This document shows positions 1 to 9,812 of a stretch of 64,000 nucleotides of DNA, piece by piece. The notes beneath the pieces are model-generated. The model made no database searches and had not been told where the DNA came from. It saw nothing but the letters and a program-made list of their open reading frames with translations. A program made the position numbers and the translations under genes. Source of the stretch: Thalassotalea marina (GTDB lineage Bacteria > Pseudomonadota > Gammaproteobacteria > Enterobacterales > Alteromonadaceae); assembly GCF_014656435.1 (NCBI RefSeq), contig NZ_BNCK01000003.1, positions 434,001 to 498,000 on the forward strand, given 5' to 3'. Within the stretch, counting starts at the first letter, position 1. The number at the start of each line of letters is the position of its first letter.

Positions 1-2022
1 GTTATAGACATTTATTTTGGGCAAAAAGTTGAAGACCCATATAGATGGCTTGAAGATGATCGAAGTAAAGAAACTGGCGACTGGGTTAAACGCCAAAACG
101 AAGTAACCTTTGATTATTTAAGTAAAATTCCTTATCGCGACAAACTTAAAAAACGCTTAGAAGAAATGTGGAACTATGAAAAAATCAGTTCTCCTTTTAA
201 ACGCGGAAACTATAGCTACTTCTATCGTAACGACGGCCTACAAAATCAAAGTGTTGTATATCGCCAAGACAAAAACGGTAAGGTTGAAGAGTTTTTAGAT
301 CCAAATAAGTTTAGTAAAGATGGTACTACGTCTTTATCTTCTTTAAGTTTTTCAAAAGATGGCTCTATCGCAGCATATTCAATCTCTGAGGGTGGCAGTG
401 ACTGGCGTAAGATCATTGTCATTGACGTAGAGAGCAAAAAGGTTTTAGAAGAGCCATTAGTTGATGTTAAGTTTTCTGGTATCTCTTGGTATGGCAACGA
501 AGGTTTTTATTATTCAAGCTACGACAAACCAAAAGGTAGCGAGTTATCAGCCAAAACCGACCAACACAAATTGTATTATCACAAACTAGGCACCAAACAA
601 TCACAAGATAAATTGATTTTTGGCGGTACCGCGGCTCAAAAACATCGTTATGTTGGCGGCTCTGTTACTGAAGATGATAGATATTTATTGATTAGCGGCT
701 CAGTGTCTACCTCAGGTAACCGTTTATTTCTTAAAGATCTAACTCAGCCAAATAGTAAACTTATCACTATTTTGGATCATACAAATTCTGATACATATGT
801 TATCGACAATGTAGGCTCTACTTTATATTTAGTAACTAACTTAGATGCACCAAACAAAAAAGTTGTTACCGTAGACGCGAGTGATCCTCGTGCAGAAAAG
901 TGGCAAGACTTTATTCCTGAAACTCAACATGTACTGACCGCAACAACAGGCGGTGGATACTTCTTTGCTGAATATATGGTTGATGCTATTTCTAAAGTCA
1001 GCCAATACGATTATCAAGGTAACAAAGTGCGTGATGTTGAACTACCTGGTATTGGTAGTTCTGGCGGCTTTAGTGGTAAACGTGAAGACAAGACCTTGTA
1101 TTACACCTTTACCAATTACAAAACGCCCAGCACAATTTATGCGTTTGACGTAGAGCAAGGTAAAACCGAACTTTATCGTAAATCTGGTGCTAAGTTTGAT
1201 AGCGAAAACTATGAATCAAAACAGGTATTTTACCGCTCAAAAGATGGCACTAAAGTACCGATGATCATTACTTACAAAAAAGGCACAAAATTAAACGGCA
1301 AAAACCCTACAATTTTATATGGATACGGTGGGTTCAATGTGAGTTTAACACCTAGCTTTAGTTCATCTCGTGCAGTATGGCTGGAACAAGGTGGCATATA
1401 CGCAGTTGCCAACTTACGTGGCGGCGGTGAATACGGTAAAGCGTGGCATAAAGCAGGTACTCAAATGCAAAAACAAAACGTATTTGACGACTTTATTGCT
1501 GCAGCAGAGTTTTTAATTGATCAAAAATACACTTCTAGTGACTTCTTGGCGATCAATGGTGGCTCAAATGGCGGTTTGTTAGTAGGCGCGGTAATGACCC
1601 AACGCCCAGATCTGATCAAGGTTGCTTTGCCTGCTGTTGGTGTATTAGACATGTTGCGATATCACACCTTTACCGCTGGCGCTGGATGGGCTTACGACTA
1701 CGGCACAGCAGAAGACAGCAAAGAAATGTTTGAATACCTAAAAGGTTATTCGCCAATACACAATGTGAAAAAAGGCGTTAAATATCCGGCAACTATGGTA
1801 ACAACTGGTGACCATGACGACCGAGTAGTGCCTGCTCATTCATTTAAATTTGCTGCTGAACTGCAAGAAAAACAAGCTGGTAAAGCGCCAGTATTAGTGC
1901 GTATTGAAACCAATGCCGGTCATGGTGCGGGCAAACCTGTTTCAAAAACCATTCAAGAATATGCTGATATGTTTGGCTTCACGCTATATAACATGGGGTT
2001 TGAGTCACTACCAAACCAATAA
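1..2022 (+). CDS. Prolyl oligopeptidase (S9A), 5'-truncated by window edge
   Basis: The reading frame is open from base 1, so the N-terminus (expected signal peptide and first residues) lies outside the window; about 673 residues are present. Opening residues ([10 protein letters not shown]) are typical of the S9A N-terminus, followed by a beta-propeller and a C-terminal alpha/beta hydrolase. The triad is visible: Ser in GGSNGG (codon 1564-1566), Asp in DHDDR (codon 1816-1818) and His in AGHGAG (codon 1921-1923). The family cleaves short proline-containing peptides after proline; bacterial homologues are often periplasmic. A terminator follows. Family assignment is very secure; cellular location is inferred. 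Confidence 0.95.
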   Translation, partial: VIDIYFGQKVEDPYRWLEDDRSKETGDWVKRQNEVTFDYLSKIPYRDKLKKRLEEMWNYEKISSPFKRGNYSYFYRNDGLQNQSVVYRQDKNGKVEEFLDPNKFSKDGTTSLSSLSFSKDGSIAAYSISEGGSDWRKIIVIDVESKKVLEEPLVDVKFSGISWYGNEGFYYSSYDKPKGSELSAKTDQHKLYYHKLGTKQSQDKLIFGGTAAQKHRYVGGSVTEDDRYLLISGSVSTSGNRLFLKDLTQPNSKLITILDHTNSDTYVIDNVGSTLYLVTNLDAPNKKVVTVDASDPRAEKWQDFIPETQHVLTATTGGGYFFAEYMVDAISKVSQYDYQGNKVRDVELPGIGSSGGFSGKREDKTLYYTFTNYKTPSTIYAFDVEQGKTELYRKSGAKFDSENYESKQVFYRSKDGTKVPMIITYKKGTKLNGKNPTILYGYGGFNVSLTPSFSSSRAVWLEQGGIYAVANLRGGGEYGKAWHKAGTQMQKQNVFDDFIAAAEFLIDQKYTSSDFLAINGGSNGGLLVGAVMTQRPDLIKVALPAVGVLDMLRYHTFTAGAGWAYDYGTAEDSKEMFEYLKGYSPIHNVKKGVKYPATMVTTGDHDDRVVPAHSFKFAAELQEKQAGKAPVLVRIETNAGHGAGKPVSKTIQEYADMFGFTLYNMGFESLPNQ

Positions 2023-2046
2023 TTGTTTATCAGGATAATAGACAAC

Positions 2047-2076
2047 AAGCCCACTTTAAATATCGTGGGCTTTTTT
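2047..2076 (+). terminator. Rho-independent terminator after prolyl oligopeptidase
   Basis: GCCCAC (2049-2054) pairs with GTGGGC (2065-2070), then six T. It sits 25 nt past the peptidase stop and faces the convergent TraB-like gene. Confidence 0.8.
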
Positions 2077-2084
2077 ATGTATTG

Positions 2085-2993
2085 TTAACGCAGTTTTTTG
2101 ATTTGATATCCCTTGTTTTTGAGCAATTCAAGAACGCTATCTTCGCCCACTAAATGGCCAACACCCACTAAGACCATTTCGGTATCTTTGTCTAAAAACA
2201 TCTGTTCAATAAGCGGCAACCATTGTTTGTTTCTTGAGGTTAATACAGCATGATAATTTACTGGGTCTTCTTGTTTTATCGGCTCTACCACAAGAGAATT
2301 TAACAGCTCAGTATCACCAAAGCGCCAAGCTGGTATCAGCTTTGAAAACATCTCTGCAAACTCGTGCATTTGAGAAAGAGTTGCTTTAATAAATACTTCT
2401 TCATGTCCGATGCCCATATTAGCGATTAGCGCTAACTGAAACGCCTGCGATTCTAAAAACTCCATAGGCTTACCATCAGATTTGGCTTGCCCCTCAAAAT
2501 AGGCATCAACGCCAGTGCCAGCTAACTTAGCTTTTTTTGCTGCTAACATTGTCATGACAGTCGCAACATAACCCGGTTTAAATTGTTGAAATTGAGTTAA
2601 AGACAATTGAAAGTTGGCAAAGTAATCATTGAGTTTTTGTTGAGTTTCTTCCGTTAAATAATGTGTAAGCTTTTGCCCTTGCTGATAACTAACTGCGTTT
2701 AATAGTTTTTGCTGAAATGCTATGTCGCTAGCGTCAGGTAAAGGTGTTTCTAATACAATTGCATCACTTGCTTGGTAAGCTTTTTTAAAAGCATCAGGCA
2801 AGGGAAATTGTTCTGCCGGTAAAATATGCACGGTACCGGCTAAATAAACTGTGTGTTCGCCTTTAGATACTTGCCAAACAGAGCTGCCTGCTATTGCGCT
2901 AAAGCTAAGGATAAAGGATAAATAAATAGCAACTTTCCCCAACAATTTAGCAGAGCATTTAGCGATAAGATAACAAGGTGAAAAGCTGAACAT
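2085..2993 (-). CDS. TraB/GumN family secreted protein
   Basis: The protein has a hydrophobic N-terminal export signal, then the family hallmark (VWQVSKGEHTVYLAGTVHIL) and the C-terminal VLVGVGHLVGEDSVLELL block. TraB/GumN (Tiki-like) proteins have a putative metal-dependent hydrolase fold; the substrate here is unknown. The open frame extends to a TTG at 3044, but the ATG at 2993 puts the signal peptide nearer the N-terminus and is preferred, although neither start has a clear ribosome site. It is convergent with the prolyl oligopeptidase. Confidence 0.85.
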   Translation of the reverse strand: MFSFSPCYLIAKCSAKLLGKVAIYLSFILSFSAIAGSSVWQVSKGEHTVYLAGTVHILPAEQFPLPDAFKKAYQASDAIVLETPLPDASDIAFQQKLLNAVSYQQGQKLTHYLTEETQQKLNDYFANFQLSLTQFQQFKPGYVATVMTMLAAKKAKLAGTGVDAYFEGQAKSDGKPMEFLESQAFQLALIANMGIGHEEVFIKATLSQMHEFAEMFSKLIPAWRFGDTELLNSLVVEPIKQEDPVNYHAVLTSRNKQWLPLIEQMFLDKDTEMVLVGVGHLVGEDSVLELLKNKGYQIKKLR

Positions 2994-3385
2994 ATTAATA
3001 GACTGTAATTTTTTATTGAATGTAGACACTATTGTAATCACCAAAAATAAGTTAGGCGAGTTTGCTAACGGGCAAACAATAAAATGCTAACAATGGAAGT
3101 TGCTTGTTAATAAAGGCCTAACACGTTTTTAATGGTGAGGTGCAACTTACCCCAAAATTCAAACCATTGACGGAATACTGCGCCCAAATTGAAATAACTT
3201 ATGTTAACTTTTTGTAAAATGCATTATTTTATTGTGTGTTTAAAATCATCATCAAGCGACAAATCATGTTGGTGATTAAGTTTACGCCACCTTTAACTAT
3301 TAAAGTGAAAAATAAGCAAATAATAAATGCAATTATGCAACTTAACGAACAAATACGTTTTAATACGTTTTCATGGAGTTTAAAT

Positions 3386-4723
3386 ATGAAGTCTATAAAG
3401 ACCTTTGCTCTGCTGTGTGGACTCTTGTTACCTGGGCTAAGTTCAGCAACAAAAGTTGAGGATATTCACAGCTTTGAGTTAGCAAATGGTATGAAGATTA
3501 TGGTACTAGAGGACCATTCTATTCCAAATGCAAATATGTACTTATTCTGGGAAGTGGGTTCCCGCAACGAATATCCAGGTATAACAGGCCTTGCACATTT
3601 TTTTGAACATATGATGTTCAACGGTTCTAAAAAATATGGCCCAAAAATGTTTGACCGCACCATGGAAGCGGCAGGTGGTAGTAACAATGCTTACACCACA
3701 GAAAACCTTACCGTTTACACCGACTGGTTTCCTAGCTCAGCGCTAGAAACTATTTTTGATTTAGAAGCTGATCGTATTGCCAACTTAGCCATTGATAAAG
3801 ACGTGGTTGAAAGTGAACGCGGCGTAGTAACATCAGAGCGCAGCACGGGTTTAGAAAACTCAAACTACCGTGCTATTTCTGAAGAAGTTAAAAACGCAGC
3901 CTTTAGAGCTCATCCATATAGCTGGTCAGTGATCGGACATCAATCAGATATTGAAAACTGGAGCCTGCAAGACTTAAAAGACTTCCACAAAACTTACTAC
4001 GCACCTAATAATGCTGTGGTCGTTATCGCGGGTAATGTTAAAGTTGCAGAAGTGAAAAAGCTGGCGAAAAAATACTTCGAGCCTATTCCAGCTCAAGCCC
4101 CACCTCGTGAAGTTCACACGGTTGAACCAGAGCAAAAGGGTGAGCGCCGTGTCTATTTACAAAAAGCTTCGGTAACTACCCCTAATATTTTAATGGGTTT
4201 CCATATCCCAGAAACACAACACCAAGATTACTACGCACTTGATATTTTAAGTGATGTACTTTCAACAGGTGATAGTTCACGTTTGCAAAAATCGTTAATC
4301 AATGAACAGCAGCTAGCCAGCAGTGTTTTTTCTTATGTACCACAATCAATCGACCCTAATCTATTTTACGTCTATGCAGTGGCTGCAGACGGTGTGACAG
4401 CTGAAACACTAGAAAAAGCGATCATTAAAGAAATTAACCAAGTTGTGCTTGAGGGGATCACCGAGCAAGAGTTACAGAAAGTAAAAAATACTAAACTTGT
4501 TAATTTTTACCGCCAAATGTCCACTATCAACGGCAAGGCAGATACTATTGGTAGTTACCAAATGTATTTTGGTGATTACAAAAAACTATTCACCGCTCCT
4601 GAAGACTACAACAAAGTCACCGTTGCTGACGTTCAAAGAGCAGCTAAAACTTATTTAAGAAAAGCCAACCGCACAGTAGGCGTTTTGTCATCACAAGAGG
4701 ATTCAAATGATGCGGATCTTTAA
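3386..4723 (+). CDS. M16 family zinc peptidase, catalytic subunit
   Basis: About 445 residues with a Sec signal peptide (LCGLLLPGLSSA). The inverted zinc motif HxxEH is intact in HFFEHMMFNGS, and the downstream ERGVV glutamate region supports an active insulinase/pitrilysin-type protease. The frame opens earlier (3236), but the ATG at 3386 follows GGAG at 3375-3378 and starts directly at the signal peptide. The next gene begins 17 bp before this one ends, so the two are translationally coupled and probably form a heterodimer, as in two-subunit M16B enzymes. Confidence 0.92.
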   Translation: MKSIKTFALLCGLLLPGLSSATKVEDIHSFELANGMKIMVLEDHSIPNANMYLFWEVGSRNEYPGITGLAHFFEHMMFNGSKKYGPKMFDRTMEAAGGSNNAYTTENLTVYTDWFPSSALETIFDLEADRIANLAIDKDVVESERGVVTSERSTGLENSNYRAISEEVKNAAFRAHPYSWSVIGHQSDIENWSLQDLKDFHKTYYAPNNAVVVIAGNVKVAEVKKLAKKYFEPIPAQAPPREVHTVEPEQKGERRVYLQKASVTTPNILMGFHIPETQHQDYYALDILSDVLSTGDSSRLQKSLINEQQLASSVFSYVPQSIDPNLFYVYAVAADGVTAETLEKAIIKEINQVVLEGITEQELQKVKNTKLVNFYRQMSTINGKADTIGSYQMYFGDYKKLFTAPEDYNKVTVADVQRAAKTYLRKANRTVGVLSSQEDSNDADL

Positions 4724-6098
4724 TACTTTTTTAACTTTATGTTTGTTAACCGCTTCAAAAGTTGCGCTGGCAAGTTACACCTTACCAGAGTATGAAAAAT
4801 TCACTCTAAAAAATGGCTTAACCGTTTATTTAATGGAACAAAATGAAGTTCCTTTAATCGATGCTCGTGTGGTCATAAACGTAGGTGCTATTCATGATGG
4901 CAAACAAGCTGGTTTATCTTACTTAACATCAGAAAACCTAGTGTTAGGTACAACATCATTAGCAAAAGCTAAATTAGATGAAACTGTTGATTTTGTTGGT
5001 GCTAACTTGTTTAGCTCAACTAATTTGGAGTTCTCAACGGTTGGTGCCTCATTTGCGAAAAAAGACAGCGAGAAAATTTTAACAATTTTACGAGATACTG
5101 TTTTAACTCCTCGCTTTGATCAAACAGAATTTGATAAATTTAAGACGCGTCATGCTTTAAATTTAACTCAACAAAAAGAAAGCCCACGCGCGGTTATTGA
5201 TAATTATTTTAATCGTTTAGTGTTTGGTGAAAATGGTTATGGCTCTATCGTTGCTGGCGACAAAGAATCTGTAGACAAGCTGACTGTAGCTGATATCAAA
5301 ATGCATCACCAAAAATGGTATACCGCGAACAATGCCGCCGTTGTTATTGTTGGTGATTTTGATGTTAAACAGATGAAACGCGATGTTAACAAATTGTTTG
5401 GCGACTGGGAAAAAGGCTCACAAAAAGCATCAGACCCTATTAGTGTTGCTGCTAAACCTGCAAAAGCACAGGTATTGTTGGTCAACAAGGGCGACGCGCG
5501 TGAATCAACATTCTTAATTGGTGGCAAAGGTATTGCCATGAATAATAAAGATCGTGTTGGTATTTCAGTGGTTAATACTATTTTAGGTGGTCGATTCACT
5601 TCTTGGTTAAATGACGAACTACGTGTAAATACGGGCTTAACGTACGGTGCGAGAAGTCGCTTTGCTTCATATAGTCAAGACGGCAGTTTTGCCATTTCAA
5701 CATTTACCAAAACAGAAACAACCATTGACGCCATTGACTTAGCACTAAAAACTTATGCGCGTTTATGGGAAAAAGGTATTGATGAAAAAACATTAGCCTC
5801 AGCCAAAGCTTACGTGAAGGGACAATTTCCTCCACGTTTTGAAACATCAGGCCAATTGGCCGGATTATTGGCAAATATGTATGGTTATGGTTTTGGTGAA
5901 AGCTATATTAATACATTCGAAGAGCAAGTTGATTCTTTAACAGCTAAAAAAGCCGCTTCGTTAATAAAACAATATTTCCCTAAAGAAAATCTACAGTTTG
6001 TTGTCGTTGGTAAAGCTGAAGCAATTAGAGATTCTTTAACAAAATATGGTCAAGTTTCACAAGTTGATATCCAAGATATCGGTTTTGAAATTAAATAA
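4707..6098 (+). CDS. M16 family protein, non-catalytic partner subunit
   Basis: 463 residues with signal peptide (NTFLTLCLLTASKVALA). The M16 fold is evident (FTLKNGLTVYLMEQNEVPLIDARVVINVGA), but the zinc motif position reads SYLTSENLV instead of HxxEH, so it cannot bind zinc in the usual way. In M16B pairs one subunit is catalytic and the other supplies substrate-binding residues, including an R/Y pair that matches the NTGLTYGARSRF segment here. Start is ATG 4707 or the adjacent ATG 4710; AGAGG lies just upstream, inside the previous gene. Confidence 0.9.
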   Translation: MMRIFNTFLTLCLLTASKVALASYTLPEYEKFTLKNGLTVYLMEQNEVPLIDARVVINVGAIHDGKQAGLSYLTSENLVLGTTSLAKAKLDETVDFVGANLFSSTNLEFSTVGASFAKKDSEKILTILRDTVLTPRFDQTEFDKFKTRHALNLTQQKESPRAVIDNYFNRLVFGENGYGSIVAGDKESVDKLTVADIKMHHQKWYTANNAAVVIVGDFDVKQMKRDVNKLFGDWEKGSQKASDPISVAAKPAKAQVLLVNKGDARESTFLIGGKGIAMNNKDRVGISVVNTILGGRFTSWLNDELRVNTGLTYGARSRFASYSQDGSFAISTFTKTETTIDAIDLALKTYARLWEKGIDEKTLASAKAYVKGQFPPRFETSGQLAGLLANMYGYGFGESYINTFEEQVDSLTAKKAASLIKQYFPKENLQFVVVGKAEAIRDSLTKYGQVSQVDIQDIGFEIK

Positions 6099-6115
6099 AC
6101 TTTAGGAGAATGACT

Positions 6116-8965
6116 TTGAAAAAATGGACTATGCCTTTGCTATTGTCTTGTTTGGCGGCGTGCCAACAAACAACTGACAATGGCAATACCCAAAATAACC
6201 TTAACATCGCTGGTGTTAATTTTGTTGAACAAGTAAAAGCACAAACAGGCAAAACCGTTATACCTTATCAAAAGTTTACTTTAGATAATGGATTAACCGT
6301 TATTTTGCACCAAGATGCTTCTGATCCTTTAGTGCACGTTGACGTTACTTATCATGTTGGCTCAGGTCGAGAAGAACTTGGTAAATCAGGTTTTGCACAC
6401 TTTTTTGAACATATGATGTTCCAAGGTTCAGAAAACGTTGGTGACGAGCAACATTTTAAACTAGTAACAGAAGCTGGGGGTACCATGAATGGTACAACTA
6501 ACTCTGACCGCACTAACTACTTCCAAACAGTACCAGCAAATCAGCTGGAAAAAATGTTGTGGTTAGAAGCTGATCGCATGGGCTTCTTACTTGATGCTGT
6601 TACACAAGAAAAATTTGAAGTACAACGAGAAACCGTTAAAAACGAACGCGGGCAACGCATTGATAACCGCCCATATGGACGTTTAAACGAACGTGTCTCG
6701 CAAGCGCTTTATCCAGCAGGACATCCTTATTCTTGGCCAGTTATTGGTTATATGGAAGACTTAAACCGTGTAAACGTAAATGACTTAAAAGCGTTCTTCT
6801 TACGTTGGTATGGCCCTAACAATGCCACTATCACTATTGGCGGCGACATCGACGTTAAACAAACGATGGCTTTAGTGAAAAAATACTTCGGCAGTATTCC
6901 TCGTGGTCCAGAAGTCGACATGCCAGAGAAAAAGCCTGCAACGTTAACTGCTGATCGTTATATTTCAATGGAAGACAATGTACACCTTCCGTTAATTTAT
7001 ATGTCTTATCCAACGGTTTCTGTACGACATGAAGATGAAGCTCCACTTGACGTACTGTCTAGCATTTTAGGTGGTGGTAAAACTTCTCTGTTATACAAAA
7101 ACTTAGTTAAAAACCAAATCGCAGTTCAAGCTTCTGTAAGTCACCCATGTGCTGAATTAGCATGTACCTTTAATTTACTTGCTTTACCTCACCCAGTATC
7201 AGGCAAAAACTTGGCGGATATTGAAACTATCATTCGCGATACGCTAAAAGAGTTTGAGCAACGTGGTGTGCAAGACGATGACTTAATTAAAGTTAAAGCC
7301 GATATGGAAGCAAACTTTATTTATGGCCTACAAAGTGTTGCTGGCAAAGTTAGCCAGTTAGCAGCCAATGAAACCTTTACCGGTAATCCAAATTATATCG
7401 AGCAAGACATTGCCCGTTATGCCAATGTAACTAAAGAAGATGTTATGCGCGTTTTCAACACTTACATTAAAGGTCAGCATGCTGTGATCATGAGTGTTGT
7501 GCCTAAAGGAAAACGAGACCTTATTGCTCGTGTTGATAACTTCACACCACCAAAAAGAGCTATCACAGGAGCAAGTCAAACTTCTGCTGACGATCTTGTT
7601 TTAAGAAAAGCGACTGACAACTTTGATCGTAGTGTTATCCCTGCAGCAGGAGCTAACAAAGCGGTTGATGTTCCTTCTATGTGGCAAAAAACCCTAGGAA
7701 ATGGCATCAAAGTGTTAGCCACTCAAAGCACGGAAACACCAACAACTTCTATGTTGTTAAGAATCCCTGCTGGTCATTATTACACAGATAAAGACAAGGC
7801 TGGCTTAGTTGCACTATTGGCAAGTATGTTGAATGAGTCAACGACAAAACGTTCAGCAGAACAAATGAGCAACGAGCTAGATAAACTTGGAGCCTCTGTA
7901 TATATTTCACCAAGTGATCAATACCTAAATGTGAACATTAACGCATTAACAAAAAATATTGATGCAACTTTAGCCTTGGTTAACGAAAAATTATTAGCGC
8001 CAGCGTTTATTGAAAGTGAATTTGCCCGCAATAAAAGTAATGCTATTCAAGGTGCTATTAACAATAAAAAAGATGCAGGTTATTTAGCATCTACGGCATA
8101 TAGCCAATTGTTACACAGCGATAACATCGCGGCACTACCGATTAGTGGAACAGAAACTACCTTAGCTAACATTTCATTAAATGACGTTAAAGCGTTTTAT
8201 CAACAACAGGTAAAACCATACAACGCACAGCTAATTGTTGTGTCAAACTTAGAGAAAAAAGCAGTCGAAAATACGTTAAATGTATTTAATGATTGGCAAG
8301 GTAAAGGCAAAGAGTTAGCAATAACATTACCTAAACCTGACACCAAAATGGGTGTTATCTATTTAGTCAATAAAGACCAGGCAGCACAGTCTGCTATCCG
8401 CATTGGTAAACGTTCTTTAACCCAAGACATTACTGGCGAATACTATCAATCGTACTTAATGAACTTTCCGTTAGGTGGCGCGTTTAATAGCCGTATTAAC
8501 TTAAATCTTCGTGAAGATAAAGGTTATACCTACGGTGCACGTTCAGGATTTAGTGCCGATAAATTTGCCGGTTTCTTCACTGCATCAGCTGAAGTAAGAG
8601 CAGATGCCACGGACAAGTCAATTGTCGAGTTTGTTAAAGAAATCGACCGTTATGCTACATCTGGTATTAGCCGTGAAGAATTAACATTCATGCGTAATGC
8701 CATTAACCAAAAAGATGCACTAAAATATGAAACACCAAGTGCAAAATTAGGTTTCTTGGCACAGATTTTAGAACATGATCTATCACCAGATTTTGTCAAA
8801 GAACGTGCTGCTATCGTGGAAAACATTTCTGCAGAACAGATCAACAAGTTAGCCAAAAAGCACTTACAGTTGAGTGAAATGTTAATGGTAGTTGTCGGCG
8901 ACGAGAAAACACTTAAGCCGCAATTAGAAGCTTTAGGTTACGATGTAATTAACTATTCAATCTAA
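6116..8965 (+). CDS. Fused two-repeat M16 zinc peptidase, lipoprotein
   Basis: About 949 residues: an N-terminal half with intact HFFEHMMFQGS zinc motif and a C-terminal half with the inactive fold and NLREDKGYTYGARSGF segment. The N-terminus is a lipoprotein signal with lipobox L-A-A-C followed by Gln, which suggests outer-membrane sorting. An ATG at 6110 is only one base from AGGAG (6104-6108); the in-frame TTG at 6116 is seven bases away and gives M-K-K-W, so TTG is the better start. It is the third M16 gene in a row, 17 nt after the previous stop and surely co-transcribed. Confidence 0.92.
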   Translation: MKKWTMPLLLSCLAACQQTTDNGNTQNNLNIAGVNFVEQVKAQTGKTVIPYQKFTLDNGLTVILHQDASDPLVHVDVTYHVGSGREELGKSGFAHFFEHMMFQGSENVGDEQHFKLVTEAGGTMNGTTNSDRTNYFQTVPANQLEKMLWLEADRMGFLLDAVTQEKFEVQRETVKNERGQRIDNRPYGRLNERVSQALYPAGHPYSWPVIGYMEDLNRVNVNDLKAFFLRWYGPNNATITIGGDIDVKQTMALVKKYFGSIPRGPEVDMPEKKPATLTADRYISMEDNVHLPLIYMSYPTVSVRHEDEAPLDVLSSILGGGKTSLLYKNLVKNQIAVQASVSHPCAELACTFNLLALPHPVSGKNLADIETIIRDTLKEFEQRGVQDDDLIKVKADMEANFIYGLQSVAGKVSQLAANETFTGNPNYIEQDIARYANVTKEDVMRVFNTYIKGQHAVIMSVVPKGKRDLIARVDNFTPPKRAITGASQTSADDLVLRKATDNFDRSVIPAAGANKAVDVPSMWQKTLGNGIKVLATQSTETPTTSMLLRIPAGHYYTDKDKAGLVALLASMLNESTTKRSAEQMSNELDKLGASVYISPSDQYLNVNINALTKNIDATLALVNEKLLAPAFIESEFARNKSNAIQGAINNKKDAGYLASTAYSQLLHSDNIAALPISGTETTLANISLNDVKAFYQQQVKPYNAQLIVVSNLEKKAVENTLNVFNDWQGKGKELAITLPKPDTKMGVIYLVNKDQAAQSAIRIGKRSLTQDITGEYYQSYLMNFPLGGAFNSRINLNLREDKGYTYGARSGFSADKFAGFFTASAEVRADATDKSIVEFVKEIDRYATSGISREELTFMRNAINQKDALKYETPSAKLGFLAQILEHDLSPDFVKERAAIVENISAEQINKLAKKHLQLSEMLMVVVGDEKTLKPQLEALGYDVINYSI

Positions 8966-8985
8966 TTGTCATTAAATTAGTATGT

Positions 8986-9014
8986 AAAAAGCCGGTTTTT
9001 CACCGGCTTTTTTT
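8986..9014 (+). terminator. Terminator closing the M16 operon
   Basis: AAAAGCCGGT and ACCGGCTTTT form the stem, with a seven-T tail (9008-9014). The A-run on the other side also makes it usable by the convergent response-regulator gene. Confidence 0.88.
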
Positions 9015-9399
9015 ATTGGACAAATGGCATATAAAAATCAATTTTTGAGCGAAGTAATTCAGCGTCTATTGGTTTAGTAATATACTCACTCGCCCCGACA
9101 TTTTGTGCTCTTTTCATATCTTTGACATCGTTAGAACCAGACATAAATAACACGGGAATATCTTTTCTTTGAGCTGACTGCTTAATACGTCGACAACATT
9201 CAAAACCGTCCATGTTAGGCATCTTAGCATCCATGATAATGACGGTTGGTTTGATACTGGTGAGTAACTTTAGTGCTTGTACTCCGTCTTTAGCAATATG
9301 AATTCTGTGACCTAAGTCACGAATAAAATTACAAACAACTTTGATGTTAGTTGAACTATCGTCAACGATAAGCACACTGGTTTCCGTTAAGGTTTCCAT
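9013..9399 (-). CDS. Single-domain response regulator (receiver only)
   Basis: About 128 residues covering one CheY-like receiver domain and nothing else. Visible residues are the acidic pair in VLIVDDSS, the phospho-acceptor Asp in IIMDAKMPNMDG, the Ser/Thr switch in LFMSGS and the Lys in YITKPID. The frame opens at 9420, but AAGGAGA precedes the ATG at 9399 with good spacing, so that start is used. With no output domain it must act by protein contact or in a phosphorelay; no kinase gene is nearby. Confidence 0.9.
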   Translation of the reverse strand: METLTETSVLIVDDSSTNIKVVCNFIRDLGHRIHIAKDGVQALKLLTSIKPTVIIMDAKMPNMDGFECCRRIKQSAQRKDIPVLFMSGSNDVKDMKRAQNVGASEYITKPIDAELLRSKIDFYMPFVQ

Positions 9400-9743
9400 G
9401 ACACTCTCTCCTTGCATCATCTATTTCTAAGCCTAGTCAACAATTATTCAGATGTAAATAATACGTTAGTATCAATGGCTATTTTTTTGATTTGACGCAA
9501 ATTCGCTAATCAATGAACAACGAGTTGAACAAAAGTGCAAAGTGTCAGATTTTTTTACGTATCTAATGACGAAATTTAACCAAAATTTAATAAAAAAACA
9601 GTACTATCCAACCAGAACCCCCATAAAACGTTACATCAAGTTACAAATGTTAATGCACATGTTAATCTTATGTTTGCTGTCGGAAAATTTTACACGCCTT
9701 GAAAACATCAATTCAAGCAATTGAAACTTAAACATATTTTTTA
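9400..9743. other. Intergenic region upstream of PEP-CTERM protease
   Basis: About 340 bases with no convincing gene. A 60-codon open frame at 9542-9724 lacks a ribosome site and protein-like composition. The inverted repeat CTTGAA-N8-TTCAAG at 9698-9717 lies just upstream of the sigma-54-type promoter and could be an activator site, but it is weak evidence. Confidence 0.5.
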
Positions 9744-9759
9744 TGGCTTCATTTTTGCT
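9744..9759 (+). promoter_or_regulatory. Sigma-54 (RpoN) promoter, -24/-12 type
   Basis: The sequence reads TGGC-N7-TTGCT with exactly ten bases between the GG (9745-9746) and the GC (9757-9758), the invariant spacing of RpoN promoters. It lies 54 bases before the ATG of the PEP-CTERM protease. A 14-bp palindrome (TTTTGCTAGCAAAA, 9753-9766) overlaps the -12 element. Association of sigma-54 control (PrsK/PrsR) with PEP-CTERM genes is known from other proteobacteria; applying it here is inference. Confidence 0.65.
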
Positions 9760-9812
9760 AGCAAAACTGTTGTAAGCATAATGTTAATAATAAAGCTATA
9801 AAGAGAAACAAC

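Noticed and set aside
9542-9724. 60-codon open frame between the response regulator and the PEP-CTERM protease
   Set aside because: No ribosome site, Lys/Asn/Leu-rich random-like composition, and it runs into the region of the predicted promoter and activator site.
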